Shown here: piece after piece, positions 7,636 to 15,674 of the stretch
How the letters are laid out: the number at the start of each line of letters is the position of its first letter
How positions within the stretch are numbered: the stretch's first letter is position 1
Source of the DNA: Pseudooceanicola algae
Lineage (GTDB): Bacteria > Pseudomonadota > Alphaproteobacteria > Rhodobacterales > Rhodobacteraceae
Length of the DNA stretch: 64,000 nt
NCBI RefSeq assembly: GCF_003590145.2
Contig: NZ_CP060436.1
Location: 2,266,001 to 2,330,000, forward strand
Direction: 5' to 3'
Notes under the pieces: model-generated
The model's input: the letters and a program-made list of their open reading frames with translations, nothing else
What the model was told of the DNA's origin: nothing
Database searches by the model: none
Position numbers and translations under genes: made by a program

Positions 7636-9410
7636 GCCAGGCTCTCCTCTTGCTTGATGCTTTCGCTGCGGGGCGGTGCGGACCAGTCGGCGCAGGCGGT
7701 GCCGGCCATGACCTCTTCCGGCAGGGGCGCGCCCTGAAACAGGATCCCGCGGATCACCCGGTCGAGCGAATCCACGGTCTTGTCCAGCCCGTGCAGCCCG
7801 CTGTTGAGGCACTTGGTGATATGCGCGGGGACAAAATCCGCCGCCATGATGTTGGCATGGGGTGAATGGTAGGTCATCCCGGCCAGGGATTGCACGCGGG
7901 TCGTGATCTGGCGCAAATCGGGGTGGGCAACGAGGAAACGCGCGATGCTTGTGTCGGCAGGCACCCCTGCCAGCGCCGCATCCAGGGTCAGCACCAGCCG
8001 CGGCAGATCCAGACCAAGCCCGTGCTTGGCATCGATATCCTTGCGCGGGCCGCGCCGGGGCTCTTCTGCATTGCGCGACTTGTACCAGATGAAGTGATTG
8101 GCCTCGGTCGATTGCAGGTCGATCTGCCAGCACCAGCCGTATTCGGTGCCCAGCACCTTGCGCAGCTGGCCCACCGTCATCTCCGGCGTGCCGGTGACCT
8201 CTTCGTCGACCACCAGGGATTGCACCTGTGCCTGGGCATATTCCGGCACCAGGTCGATCAGCGCCGACAGACAGCTTTCGACCGCGTGATCGCTGTAGCG
8301 CCCCTCGAGCGCGGCCGAGAACGCTGCAAGCGGCGCCGCGCCGGCAGCATGCAGCCGTGACTTCAGCACCCGCACCTCGGCCGCGATGGCCTGGAGTTCC
8401 TGCGCGACATCGCCGCTTTTCGGGTAGCGGCCATATTCGGTCATGTCCTCGGCCCGGAAGGTCGCCAGCCGGTCCAGCCCGTCGGCCAGCCGGTCCAGCA
8501 GCGCCGGTTCGGCGGCCACGTCCAGCATCTTGGCCCGCGCGATGCTTTTCTCGCGGATCCAGATCCAGCGGTTCACCAGTTTCGGGCGGTTGTTGACGAA
8601 ATACATCAGCCCCAGCGCCGAGCCATTGCCGACGCCAAGGTAGCGCCGCAAACCGGGTGCCAGTGTCACCGCCTGATCGCCACCGTCCAGCTGCGCGAAA
8701 TGATCGACCAGATCGGCGGCAAAGACCCGCATCATGTAGGCCGACAGCATCTGCGCGGACAGCGCCCATCTCAGCGGATGGTCCTTTTCCAGCGTGACGA
8801 AGCTGCGCGTGCCGAAGGTGCCGTTCCCGTCCAGCCCGGTGTTCCGCATCGTGTAGCCGGCTTTCCACAACATCTCCGGCTCCGGCTGCTGCCCTTTGGC
8901 CAGCGCTTCGACGCAACGGTCAAAAACCCGGCCGGATCTGTTGGCGCGAAACCATGTCAGCGTCAGCGGCGTGGCGCGGCCCCGGTATAGCTTTGGCAAT
9001 TCGCGGCGGGTGGCGGCGAAATCGGCATCACTCAGCCTGCCTTCGACCATGGCGCCCATCATGTCCCAGGCGGTGCCGATGATCCGGCCCGTGCGCCCCT
9101 CTTTCGAAGGACGGAAGGAATAGATCGGGAAGGAAAAGACATACCCCCGCGCCTCGACCTCGTAGAGCGCCTCGCCCAACCCGTCGCGCGCGATGCTGAA
9201 ACGCTTGCAGCGAAAGCTCCAGCGTTCGCGGATCATCTGGGCGATCAACGCCCGCGAGGCGCTGATGCGGGAGGGCTGAAAAGCCGCCAGGCGCTCTGGC
9301 TGCATCACGATGCCGGGGTTGCGGAAACTCGAATACTCGAAGCCGTCCAACGGCCCGGCCTTGTCGAGTCCGGGCGTTCCAAGGTCATGGGTCTCGAAAT
9401 TCGCGTTCAT
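7632..9410 (-). CDS. Protein of unknown function, 592 aa, first gene of the operon
   Basis: A large soluble protein I cannot assign. There is no signal peptide, membrane span, nucleotide-binding loop or metal motif that I can see. Notable segments are FCPIYSF-like aromatic runs in the first 100 residues (YVFSFPIYSFRPS), RRYLGVGNGSALGLMYFVNN in the middle (about 255-275), WCWQIDLQSTEANHFIWYKSRN (about 430) and a Met/His-rich part near the C-terminus (TYHSPHANIMAADF). The start is the ATG at 9410. It begins a nine-gene minus-strand operon, divergent from an IclR gene, and its stop overlaps the next start (ATGA). It is probably an enzyme or assembly factor specific to the imported substrate. Confidence 0.8.
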   Translation of the reverse strand: MNANFETHDLGTPGLDKAGPLDGFEYSSFRNPGIVMQPERLAAFQPSRISASRALIAQMIRERWSFRCKRFSIARDGLGEALYEVEARGYVFSFPIYSFRPSKEGRTGRIIGTAWDMMGAMVEGRLSDADFAATRRELPKLYRGRATPLTLTWFRANRSGRVFDRCVEALAKGQQPEPEMLWKAGYTMRNTGLDGNGTFGTRSFVTLEKDHPLRWALSAQMLSAYMMRVFAADLVDHFAQLDGGDQAVTLAPGLRRYLGVGNGSALGLMYFVNNRPKLVNRWIWIREKSIARAKMLDVAAEPALLDRLADGLDRLATFRAEDMTEYGRYPKSGDVAQELQAIAAEVRVLKSRLHAAGAAPLAAFSAALEGRYSDHAVESCLSALIDLVPEYAQAQVQSLVVDEEVTGTPEMTVGQLRKVLGTEYGWCWQIDLQSTEANHFIWYKSRNAEEPRRGPRKDIDAKHGLGLDLPRLVLTLDAALAGVPADTSIARFLVAHPDLRQITTRVQSLAGMTYHSPHANIMAADFVPAHITKCLNSGLHGLDKTVDSLDRVIRGILFQGAPLPEEVMAGTACADWSAPPRSESIKQEESLA

Positions 9411-9438
9411 AATCTCACTGCCGTCTTGTATTCTAATT

Positions 9439-9453
9439 GAATATCATATGTTC
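9439..9453. promoter_or_regulatory. Candidate IclR operator in the divergent promoter region
   Basis: The 151-bp gap between the two divergent genes is AT-rich around 9430-9470. It holds an imperfect 15-bp palindrome, GAATATCATATGTTC (form GAA-N-AT...AT-N-TTC). IclR proteins bind palindromes of about this length near the promoters they control. This is a position- and symmetry-based guess only. Confidence 0.35.
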
Positions 9454-9561
9454 TATTTAAAGCATGATCGCAGAAGCATCATTCTGTCAATCAAAACTGG
9501 GCAGCCCGGTGGGTTTGACGGTAAAATGGCCCTCGCCAGGGCCGAAAGGGAGAGGAAAAGC

Positions 9562-10305
9562 ATGACCGACGAGGGGCAGACAGACAGCCAGGGAAAAGGC
9601 GTGCGCAGCCTTTCCAGCGCGATCAAGGTATTGAAAATGCTTGATCTTGTGGCCAACAATCCGGAGCCGTCCCGGTTCACGGATCTGCAGAAACAATCGG
9701 GCCTGTTGCGCAGCACAGTCTTTCAGCAGCTGCGCACGCTGGTCGAGGCGGGGTACCTCGATCTGCGCGACGACGGGCGATATCAGCTATCGCTGCGCTG
9801 CGTTGCGCTCTCCGCGATGGCCATGCGGCAGATGGATCTGACCGACCGGATCGAACCGCTTCTGGACCGTCTGGCCCGGCGCACGCATCTGACGGCCTCG
9901 TTGACCATGATCCGGTCCGGGCGCCCCACCATCGTCCAGCGGGTCGAAGCCGAAAGCCTGATCGTCGCCCGCCAGACGCTTGGCGCGGACATGTCGCTGC
10001 TGCTGTCGGCTTCGGGGCGGGTGCATATTTCGTTCCAGGACCCCAAGGCGTTGGAAGCGATAGCCGAAGGACCGGGGCTGGATCCGGCGCTTGTCGCCGA
10101 GATCCGCGAAAGAAAGATTGCCTATACCCCCTCCGGCCTGGGGGTCACGGCCTCTGCCACGCCGGTCTTCGACGGCGGCGGGCGTTGCTTTGCCGCACTG
10201 TCCATCGTGGGCGTCGAAGAGGTGGATATCCGCGCCCATGATGCGGATCTGCTGGAATTCGGCGCCGCGATCAATGCCGCGCTGCGGCCGGCCTCGGCGG
10301 GGTAA
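9562..10305 (+). CDS. IclR-family transcriptional regulator
   Basis: A 247-aa regulator. An N-terminal winged helix (about residues 15-80, with LSSAIKVLKMLDLVA and the recognition part RSTVFQQLRTLVEAGYLDL) is followed by the IclR effector-binding domain (about 95-245) ending with DADLLEFGAAINAAL. I chose the ATG at 9562 because GGGAGAGG lies upstream and the N-terminus then has normal length; earlier in-frame codons give a non-homologous extension. It is divergent from the nine-gene importer/oxidase operon and is its natural local regulator. The ligand is probably the imported compound or a breakdown product. Confidence 0.92.
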   Translation: MTDEGQTDSQGKGVRSLSSAIKVLKMLDLVANNPEPSRFTDLQKQSGLLRSTVFQQLRTLVEAGYLDLRDDGRYQLSLRCVALSAMAMRQMDLTDRIEPLLDRLARRTHLTASLTMIRSGRPTIVQRVEAESLIVARQTLGADMSLLLSASGRVHISFQDPKALEAIAEGPGLDPALVAEIRERKIAYTPSGLGVTASATPVFDGGGRCFAALSIVGVEEVDIRAHDADLLEFGAAINAALRPASAG

Positions 10306-10310
10306 GGCGC

Positions 10311-10341
10311 GGCCCCCGCCCGATATGCTTGGGCGGGGGCC
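10311..10341. terminator. Bidirectional terminator hairpin
   Basis: A perfect 11-bp GC stem (GGCCCCCGCCC / GGGCGGGGGCC) with a 9-nt loop lies just after the IclR stop. It faces the end of the convergent isochorismate synthase gene. There is no strong T-run, as is common in GC-rich alphaproteobacteria. Confidence 0.75.
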
Positions 10342-10388
10342 ATTGAAATGGTGGAAAGGCAACCGCCCGCAGGTGGCCGCCGCCCCGA

Positions 10389-11540
10389 TCAGAGAATGGC
10401 GCCGATGGTCTTGGATTTTTCCACGGTCTCTTCCCATTCTGTGGCCGGATCCGAGGCCGCGACAATGCCGCCCCCGACATGCAGGAATATCTTGCCGCCC
10501 GAAACGCTGGCGGACCGCAGGTTGACGTAAAGGCTGGTGGCGCCCCCAAGGTCACGCGGACCAAGATAGCCGGTGTAGAACCGGCGCGTCGCGCCTTCCT
10601 CTTGCAGAATGAACTCCATCGCCGGGGCCTTCGGCATCCCGCAGACAGCCGAGGTGGGGTGCAACTGCCCCAACAACCGACCCAGCGCCGCCCCGTCCCC
10701 GGATGGCGCGCGGAAATCCGACCGCAGATGGCAAAGGTTGGCGGCCCTCACGGTATAGGGCGCGGTCTCTTCCACATCGCTGAAGCCTTCGGCGGCAAAG
10801 GCGTCACGGATGAAATCGGCCACATGCGCCTGTTCATCGATGATCTTCTGCGGCCAGGTCAGGCTGTCGATATCGGTCTCTGGATCAGGCCACTGGGTAC
10901 CGGCCAGCGCCATGGTGCGCAGCCCTTCGGCGTCACGGGCAAGCAGGACCTCGGGCGTTGCGGTCAGCCAGGTGCCCGTTTCCTGCGATGAAACAAGACA
11001 GACGAAGGCGTGCGGGTGCAATTGGGCCAGGTGTTCGGTCAGGTCCAGCAGGTCACGACCGGCGGGCAGGTCACGCGGGTCGATCCGCGACAGCACGATC
11101 TTGTCACAGCCCCCCTCGCCGATCTTTTCGACCGCGCGGGCGACACGCGCCATATAGCTTTCCCGTTCCGTCGGCGCCGGGTTTTCGCCCTGCGGCACCT
11201 CAAGCCGGTCGATGGCCGGGCCTTGCGGATCGGTCAGCATGGCCTGTTCATCGGTCTGCGGCCTTGGGCCCAATGCATTCCCGTCCCGATAGCGCGCTCC
11301 GCCTGCGGAAACCAGCACATCGGCGGCAAAGGTCCAGGCCAGGTTGCCATCCTCGCAAGAGAAGGGTGCCATGACGAACCCCGGCGCTGCGGGCCCGCCG
11401 AAAACGGGGGCAAGTTGCGGCGCGCTGGTAGAGATCAGGGCCGTGAAATCCGCGCCGAAGGGGTCCCGCCAGATCGCGAAGGGCAGCCCGTTCGCATTGG
11501 CCCGCTTGCAGGCGGCACGCTGCATGTCATTGATCAACAA
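10389..11540 (-). CDS. Isochorismate synthase (chorismate-binding family)
   Basis: A 383-aa enzyme of the MenF/EntC/DhbC group that isomerises chorismate to isochorismate. The C-terminal chorismate-binding domain is complete: CDKIVLSR (about 145-152), ATPEVLLARD, TMALAGTQ, the HPTSAVCGMPK segment and the FYTGYLG and GGGIVAASDP motifs near the end. The N-terminal 120 residues are the weaker regulatory part. No isochorismatase, DHB dehydrogenase, adenylation enzyme, MenD or MbtI/PchB-type partner is nearby, so the use of the product (catecholate siderophore, salicylate, menaquinone) is unknown. It stands alone between an IclR gene and a LysR gene, 94 nt downstream of the latter on the same strand. 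Confidence 0.88.
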   Translation of the reverse strand: MLINDMQRAACKRANANGLPFAIWRDPFGADFTALISTSAPQLAPVFGGPAAPGFVMAPFSCEDGNLAWTFAADVLVSAGGARYRDGNALGPRPQTDEQAMLTDPQGPAIDRLEVPQGENPAPTERESYMARVARAVEKIGEGGCDKIVLSRIDPRDLPAGRDLLDLTEHLAQLHPHAFVCLVSSQETGTWLTATPEVLLARDAEGLRTMALAGTQWPDPETDIDSLTWPQKIIDEQAHVADFIRDAFAAEGFSDVEETAPYTVRAANLCHLRSDFRAPSGDGAALGRLLGQLHPTSAVCGMPKAPAMEFILQEEGATRRFYTGYLGPRDLGGATSLYVNLRSASVSGGKIFLHVGGGIVAASDPATEWEETVEKSKTIGAIL

Positions 11541-11634
11541 TGGAAACCTCCTCTTTTACAAGACGGGAAACTGCGCCCGGAACAGGGCAGGCGTCCAGAT
11601 CGAAGACTATGGAGAGTTATAGCGAGGGACTATA

Positions 11635-12567
11635 TCACCGCCCCCTGGTCTCGGCCCTGATCTCTGCCTCGACCGGCAGACCCAGCTCCTGCGCCGCCTG
11701 CAGAAGACAGCGCCGGGCCTCGCGCACTTCGATGTCATCGACGTTGTCGGACCGGCAGTGCAACAGGATCGGCTGTCGCTCTGTCCCCGCCAGTGGCCGC
11801 ACGCTGAGCGCGGGGTTGGTCACACCGAACGCGGAAAGCTCATCCTGCAGGGCAATGCCGAAGCCTTCGCGCATCAGGTGCGGCGCGGATTCGGCGAACC
11901 GGGTCTCGATGGAGATATTCGGCTCGATCCCCGCAGATTCGAAGATCTTTCTGACCAGTTCGCCATGGGGCGTGTTGCGGTGAAAGAAGATCAGCGGCTC
12001 TTCGGCGATGTCATGCACGGTCAGTTCGCTTTTGCGCGCCAAAGGATGCTCGCTGGGAACAACGCAGACCATGCCGGCCGAAGAGATCCGGAACGAGGTG
12101 ATCCCGGGATCGTCGAGCGGAAAGATCGTCACGGTGCAATTGCCCTCGGCCATCCAGAGGTAGTCGCGGTTCTGCTTCATCGACAGGGTGTCCATGCGCA
12201 GGTTCATTTCGGGCCGGCGTTTGCGAAAGATCGACAGGCAGCGCGGCCCCAGCGCCTGGCTGACCGAAGGCGAAACCCCGAGGCGGAACATGGTGCCCTT
12301 GCCCTGCACCATCTCGTTGACGCGATCGGTGATCTGTTCGAAGGCGGTCATCGACGGCGCAGCCACATCGAAGATCTGTCGCGCCAGGGCAGTAGGGCGC
12401 AAACGGGCGCCGGAGCGGTTGAACAATTGCACCGACAACACGTCTTCCAGGCGGCGCACCGTATTGGTCACCGTGGGCTGCGCGATCCCCAATTGCTGGG
12501 CGGCACCGCTGATCGATCCCGTCAACATGACCGCCCGAAACACTTCAAGTTGCCGAAATGAAATCAC
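11635..12567 (-). CDS. LysR-family transcriptional regulator
   Basis: A 310-aa LysR regulator. The winged helix covers residues 1-65 (FRQLEVFRAVMLTGSISGAAQQLG, then PTVTNTVRRLEDVL). The substrate-binding domain follows from about 90, with the usual FRLGVSPSVSQALGP start. It is divergent from the ABC importer operon starting at 12863, with a 295-bp gap holding a clear LysR-type site. It most likely activates that operon. It also lies upstream of the isochorismate synthase gene on the same strand, so read-through into that gene is possible. Confidence 0.92.
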   Translation of the reverse strand: MISFRQLEVFRAVMLTGSISGAAQQLGIAQPTVTNTVRRLEDVLSVQLFNRSGARLRPTALARQIFDVAAPSMTAFEQITDRVNEMVQGKGTMFRLGVSPSVSQALGPRCLSIFRKRRPEMNLRMDTLSMKQNRDYLWMAEGNCTVTIFPLDDPGITSFRISSAGMVCVVPSEHPLARKSELTVHDIAEEPLIFFHRNTPHGELVRKIFESAGIEPNISIETRFAESAPHLMREGFGIALQDELSAFGVTNPALSVRPLAGTERQPILLHCRSDNVDDIEVREARRCLLQAAQELGLPVEAEIRAETRGR

Positions 12568-12739
12568 TTTCCGATCCGTCCGCCGTTGGGTTGCGGGAAA
12601 CTACCTGACTTGACATGGATCCCCCATCGGGGCGACCTGCGTCACCAAGTAAATTCCAGGGTTTCCTCGTGGCAAGGGCCCGGCCCCGCCGGGGCGAACC
12701 GCCCTCGGCTGAACTGACGCCCCCCACGAAACAGAACCC

Positions 12740-12756
12740 CATAGCGTCAGGCTATG
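12740..12756. promoter_or_regulatory. LysR-type operator, ATAG-N7-CTAT
   Basis: A perfect palindrome, CATAGC-GTCAG-GCTATG, which contains the LysR box form ATAG-N7-CTAT. It lies about 107 bp before the start of the binding-protein gene and 173 bp before the LysR start. The rest of the 295-bp gap shows GC-rich hairpin potential near 12680-12700 and no gene. Confidence 0.55.
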
Positions 12757-12862
12757 CAAGTCTAGCAAGTCATAGCTTTTCACTTCGCCCTGCTTGCGCC
12801 AGTGTGGGACTTCCGCCGGGTCATGGAGAGGCCCGGCACTGACAGACTCTGGGAGGAGTTAT

Positions 12863-13888
12863 ATGGCTTTCGCAAAATTGACCCGCCGTGCCTGGCTGGC
12901 CGGCCTCGCTGGCCTGTCGCTGGTATCGGCCAACCCCTTGATGGCACAGGAAAAGGACGATGTGGTCCTGGGCGCGCTGCGCTTTACCAGCCATGCGGCA
13001 GGGTTCGTGGCCTATGAAAAGGGCTATTTCGACGAAGAGAACCTGAACGTGTCCTTCGAATTCTTCCAGGCCGCCCAGCCGATCGCTGTCGCGACCGCAG
13101 GCGGGGACGTGGATTTCGGCCTGGCTGGCGTGACCGGCGGCATGATGAACCTTGCCGAAAAGGGCGCTGTTCGGATCGTCGGGGGCGTCCTGCATGAAAA
13201 GAAGGGCGTCGATGGCATGATGGTCATGGCCTCGAACAAGGCCTATGAAGCGGGCCTCGACACGGTCCCCGAGATCAAGGGCCATTCGATGGCGATGACC
13301 CAGGTCGGGTCCACCTTCCACTACATGACCAGCCGTATCGCGGATACCGAAGGCTTCGACATCTCCGACGTGCGCCTGATGCCGCTGCAAAAGGTCGGCG
13401 CCATGGTCGCTGCGCTGCAGTCGGGTCAGGTCGATACGATGATCATGGTCCCCCATATCGCCAAGCCGATGGTCGCTGCCGGCAATGCGAAAGAGCTCGG
13501 CTGGCTTTACGACTATGCCGAATACCAGATCTCGACCCTGTTCACGAGCGTCGAGAACATCGAGACGAGGCGCGACATGGTCGAACGCTTCATCCGCGCC
13601 TATGCCAAGGGGATCGCCGAATTCAACCGCGTCATGCTGGCTGAAAATCCCGATCCCGAGGAACTGGACGAGATGACCCGCCTGATCGCCAAATACGTGG
13701 CGCCGGACAAGCCTTATGACGAGGCCAAGGAATCGATCCAGCAGGGGGCGATGAACCTGAACGAGGATCTCGCGCTCAACCTCAGCGATGTCGCCCTGCA
13801 GGTGCAGTGGTTCAAGGATCAGAACCTGGTGACCTCGGATCTGTCGGTCGACCAGCTGGTCGATGACAGCTTCGTCGAAACCTACTGA
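12863..13888 (+). CDS. ABC transporter solute-binding protein, SsuA/TauA/NMT1-like
   Basis: A 341-aa periplasmic binding protein of the sulfonate/nitrate/taurine and NMT1/THI5-like class. The start at 12863 follows GGGAGGAG. It opens a signal peptide with a twin-arginine pair (TRRAWLAGLAG) and an AxA site near LMAQ. The mature part has LRFTSHAAGFVAYEKGYFDEENL, the standard N-lobe of the family, and DVDFGLAGVTGGMM. It delivers its ligand to the SsuC-like permease encoded downstream. The family handles sulfonates, pyrimidines, phthalate and similar compounds. The FAD oxidoreductase at the operon end suggests a carbon or nitrogen compound that is oxidised after uptake. Confidence 0.9.
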   Translation: MAFAKLTRRAWLAGLAGLSLVSANPLMAQEKDDVVLGALRFTSHAAGFVAYEKGYFDEENLNVSFEFFQAAQPIAVATAGGDVDFGLAGVTGGMMNLAEKGAVRIVGGVLHEKKGVDGMMVMASNKAYEAGLDTVPEIKGHSMAMTQVGSTFHYMTSRIADTEGFDISDVRLMPLQKVGAMVAALQSGQVDTMIMVPHIAKPMVAAGNAKELGWLYDYAEYQISTLFTSVENIETRRDMVERFIRAYAKGIAEFNRVMLAENPDPEELDEMTRLIAKYVAPDKPYDEAKESIQQGAMNLNEDLALNLSDVALQVQWFKDQNLVTSDLSVDQLVDDSFVETY

Positions 13889-13909
13889 CCCCGCGACGAG
13901 GCTGATGAC

Positions 13910-14677
13910 ATGGACCTTCGCGTCGAGAACCTTTCGCATTCTTACGATAATCTCGAGGTTCTGAGGGATCTCAACCTGACGATCCCCCATGGCGAGATCG
14001 TCTGTATCATCGGCCCGTCCGGCTGCGGCAAATCCACCCTCCTGCGTCTGCTGGGGGGGCTGGAAAAACCCAGCCGGGGACGTATCGTGCAAATGGGCGA
14101 GGCGCCTGACGGCTCGCTCAACCCGCTGACCTATGTCTTTCAGGACTTCGCCCTGCTGCCCTGGCGCACGGTCGAGGGGAACATCTCGCTGGTGCTGGAA
14201 CCGCATGGCCTTTCGGCAGAGGAACGCGAAAGGCGCATTGCCGATGTGCTGGACCGCACCCGGCTGAGCGATTTTCGCAAGGCGGTGCCCAAACAGCTGT
14301 CGGGCGGCATGAAGCAACGTGTCGCCATTGCCCGCGCGCTGGCGGTGAACCCGGCCGTCCTGCTGATGGATGAACCGCTGTCCGCGCTCGACAGTCAGAC
14401 CCGCGAACTGCTGATGGACGACCTGACGGCACTGTGGGAACGCGAACCCTTCACCTCCTGCTACATCACCCACAATCTGAACGAAGCCGTCCGCCTTGGC
14501 CACAAGGTGGTCGTCTTGTCGCGCCGCCCCGGCATCATCCGCGATATCGTCGACATCGATATCCCGCTGGCCGAGCGCGACGTGGGCAACGCCAAGCTGG
14601 CCGCCCTGCAGGAAACCCTGTGGGAGATGATGCGCGAAGAGGCGCAGACAGCAGACCGGGAACTGGCCTCCGGCTAA
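13910..14677 (+). CDS. SsuB/TauB-like ABC importer ATPase
   Basis: A 255-aa ATPase. Walker A GPSGCGKS is at 35-42, the Q-loop in YVFQDFALLPW, signature LSGGMKQR at 130-137, Walker B VLLMDEP at 150-156 and the switch in YITHNLNEAV. Length and the LPWRTV segment after the Q-loop are characteristic of the sulfonate/nitrate class. It begins 21 nt after the binding-protein gene and supplies energy to the permease encoded 154 nt downstream. Confidence 0.92.
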   Translation: MDLRVENLSHSYDNLEVLRDLNLTIPHGEIVCIIGPSGCGKSTLLRLLGGLEKPSRGRIVQMGEAPDGSLNPLTYVFQDFALLPWRTVEGNISLVLEPHGLSAEERERRIADVLDRTRLSDFRKAVPKQLSGGMKQRVAIARALAVNPAVLLMDEPLSALDSQTRELLMDDLTALWEREPFTSCYITHNLNEAVRLGHKVVVLSRRPGIIRDIVDIDIPLAERDVGNAKLAALQETLWEMMREEAQTADRELASG

Positions 14678-14831
14678 GGTCACCGGTCACGCCGGTTCGA
14701 TACGCCCGGCCTGTCTTCGCATTGATCCAGGGCAGCGCCCCGCACCGCCACCGAACGGGCCTGCCCGACCGGCTTTCGCTTGCCTGCGCCCATCCCTGCC
14801 CCTCGTCCCCTTCCGTGAAAGGACCCCCTTC

Positions 14832-15674
14832 ATGAGCGATACTTCCGTCCCGGGCGGCTCCCGATCCGCCCCAGCCTTCGAAAGCACAGACGGCAAGACC
14901 GTCCCCTTCCGGGGCGGGGGTTTTTCCCCGAGACCGCGTAAATTCATCGGGCTGGCGGTCTTTGTCGTGCTGATCGCGGTATGGGAGCTTGGGTCGCGCA
15001 CTGGCGTGATCTCGTCGCTGGTCCTGCCTGCCCCTTCGGAAGCCTTCGGGTCCTTCATGGATCTGGTCCATTCCGGCAACCTCTGGCGCCACCTTTCTGC
15101 CTCGCTGCAACGGCTCGTGTTCGGCTTTTCGGCGGGGGTCAGCCTTGGGCTGATCTGCGGGACGGCGGCGGGCCTGTCCTCGGTCGCGCGGGCCATCATC
15201 ACGCCGCTGGTTTCGGCCATTTTCCCGATCCCCAAGATCGCGCTGCTGCCGCTCTTCATCATCTGGTTCGGGATCGGCGAAGGATCGAAGGTCGCGACAA
15301 TCCTCTTCGGCAGCTTCTTTCCCATGGTCATCGCCACCTACAGCGCGATCGACAACGTGGACCGCACGTTGATCCGCATGGGGCAAAGCTTCAGCCTCGG
15401 CAAGGCGCAGATCATCTGGAAGATCGTGCTGCCCGCCGCCCTGCCCGGCATCCTTTCGGGCACCCGCATCGCGGCCTCGATCTCGATCATCCTGCTGGTC
15501 GCGGCGGAAATGATCGGCGCGCAATACGGCATCGGCGCCTATGTGCTGCTGGCCGGGAACCTGATGGCGACCGATCAGCTGATCGCCGGCGTGGCGATCC
15601 TGTCGATGCTCGGCCTGACGGTCAGCTGGCTGATCTCGCGCCTCGAGAAACATTTTCTGGGATGGAGAAACTGA
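14832..15674 (+). CDS. SsuC/TauC-like ABC importer permease
   Basis: A 280-aa membrane protein with about six spans after a roughly 35-residue polar N-terminus. The EAA loop is visible as RMGQSFSLGKAQIIWKIVLPAALPGI, with the adjoining GTRIAASISIILLVAAEMIGA typical of SsuC. The start is the ATG at 14832; GAAAGGA lies upstream. The 154-bp gap before it is GC-rich and holds nothing I can assign. The stop codon overlaps the start of the oxidoreductase gene (TGATG), showing that they are translated together. Confidence 0.9.
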   Translation: MSDTSVPGGSRSAPAFESTDGKTVPFRGGGFSPRPRKFIGLAVFVVLIAVWELGSRTGVISSLVLPAPSEAFGSFMDLVHSGNLWRHLSASLQRLVFGFSAGVSLGLICGTAAGLSSVARAIITPLVSAIFPIPKIALLPLFIIWFGIGEGSKVATILFGSFFPMVIATYSAIDNVDRTLIRMGQSFSLGKAQIIWKIVLPAALPGILSGTRIAASISIILLVAAEMIGAQYGIGAYVLLAGNLMATDQLIAGVAILSMLGLTVSWLISRLEKHFLGWRN

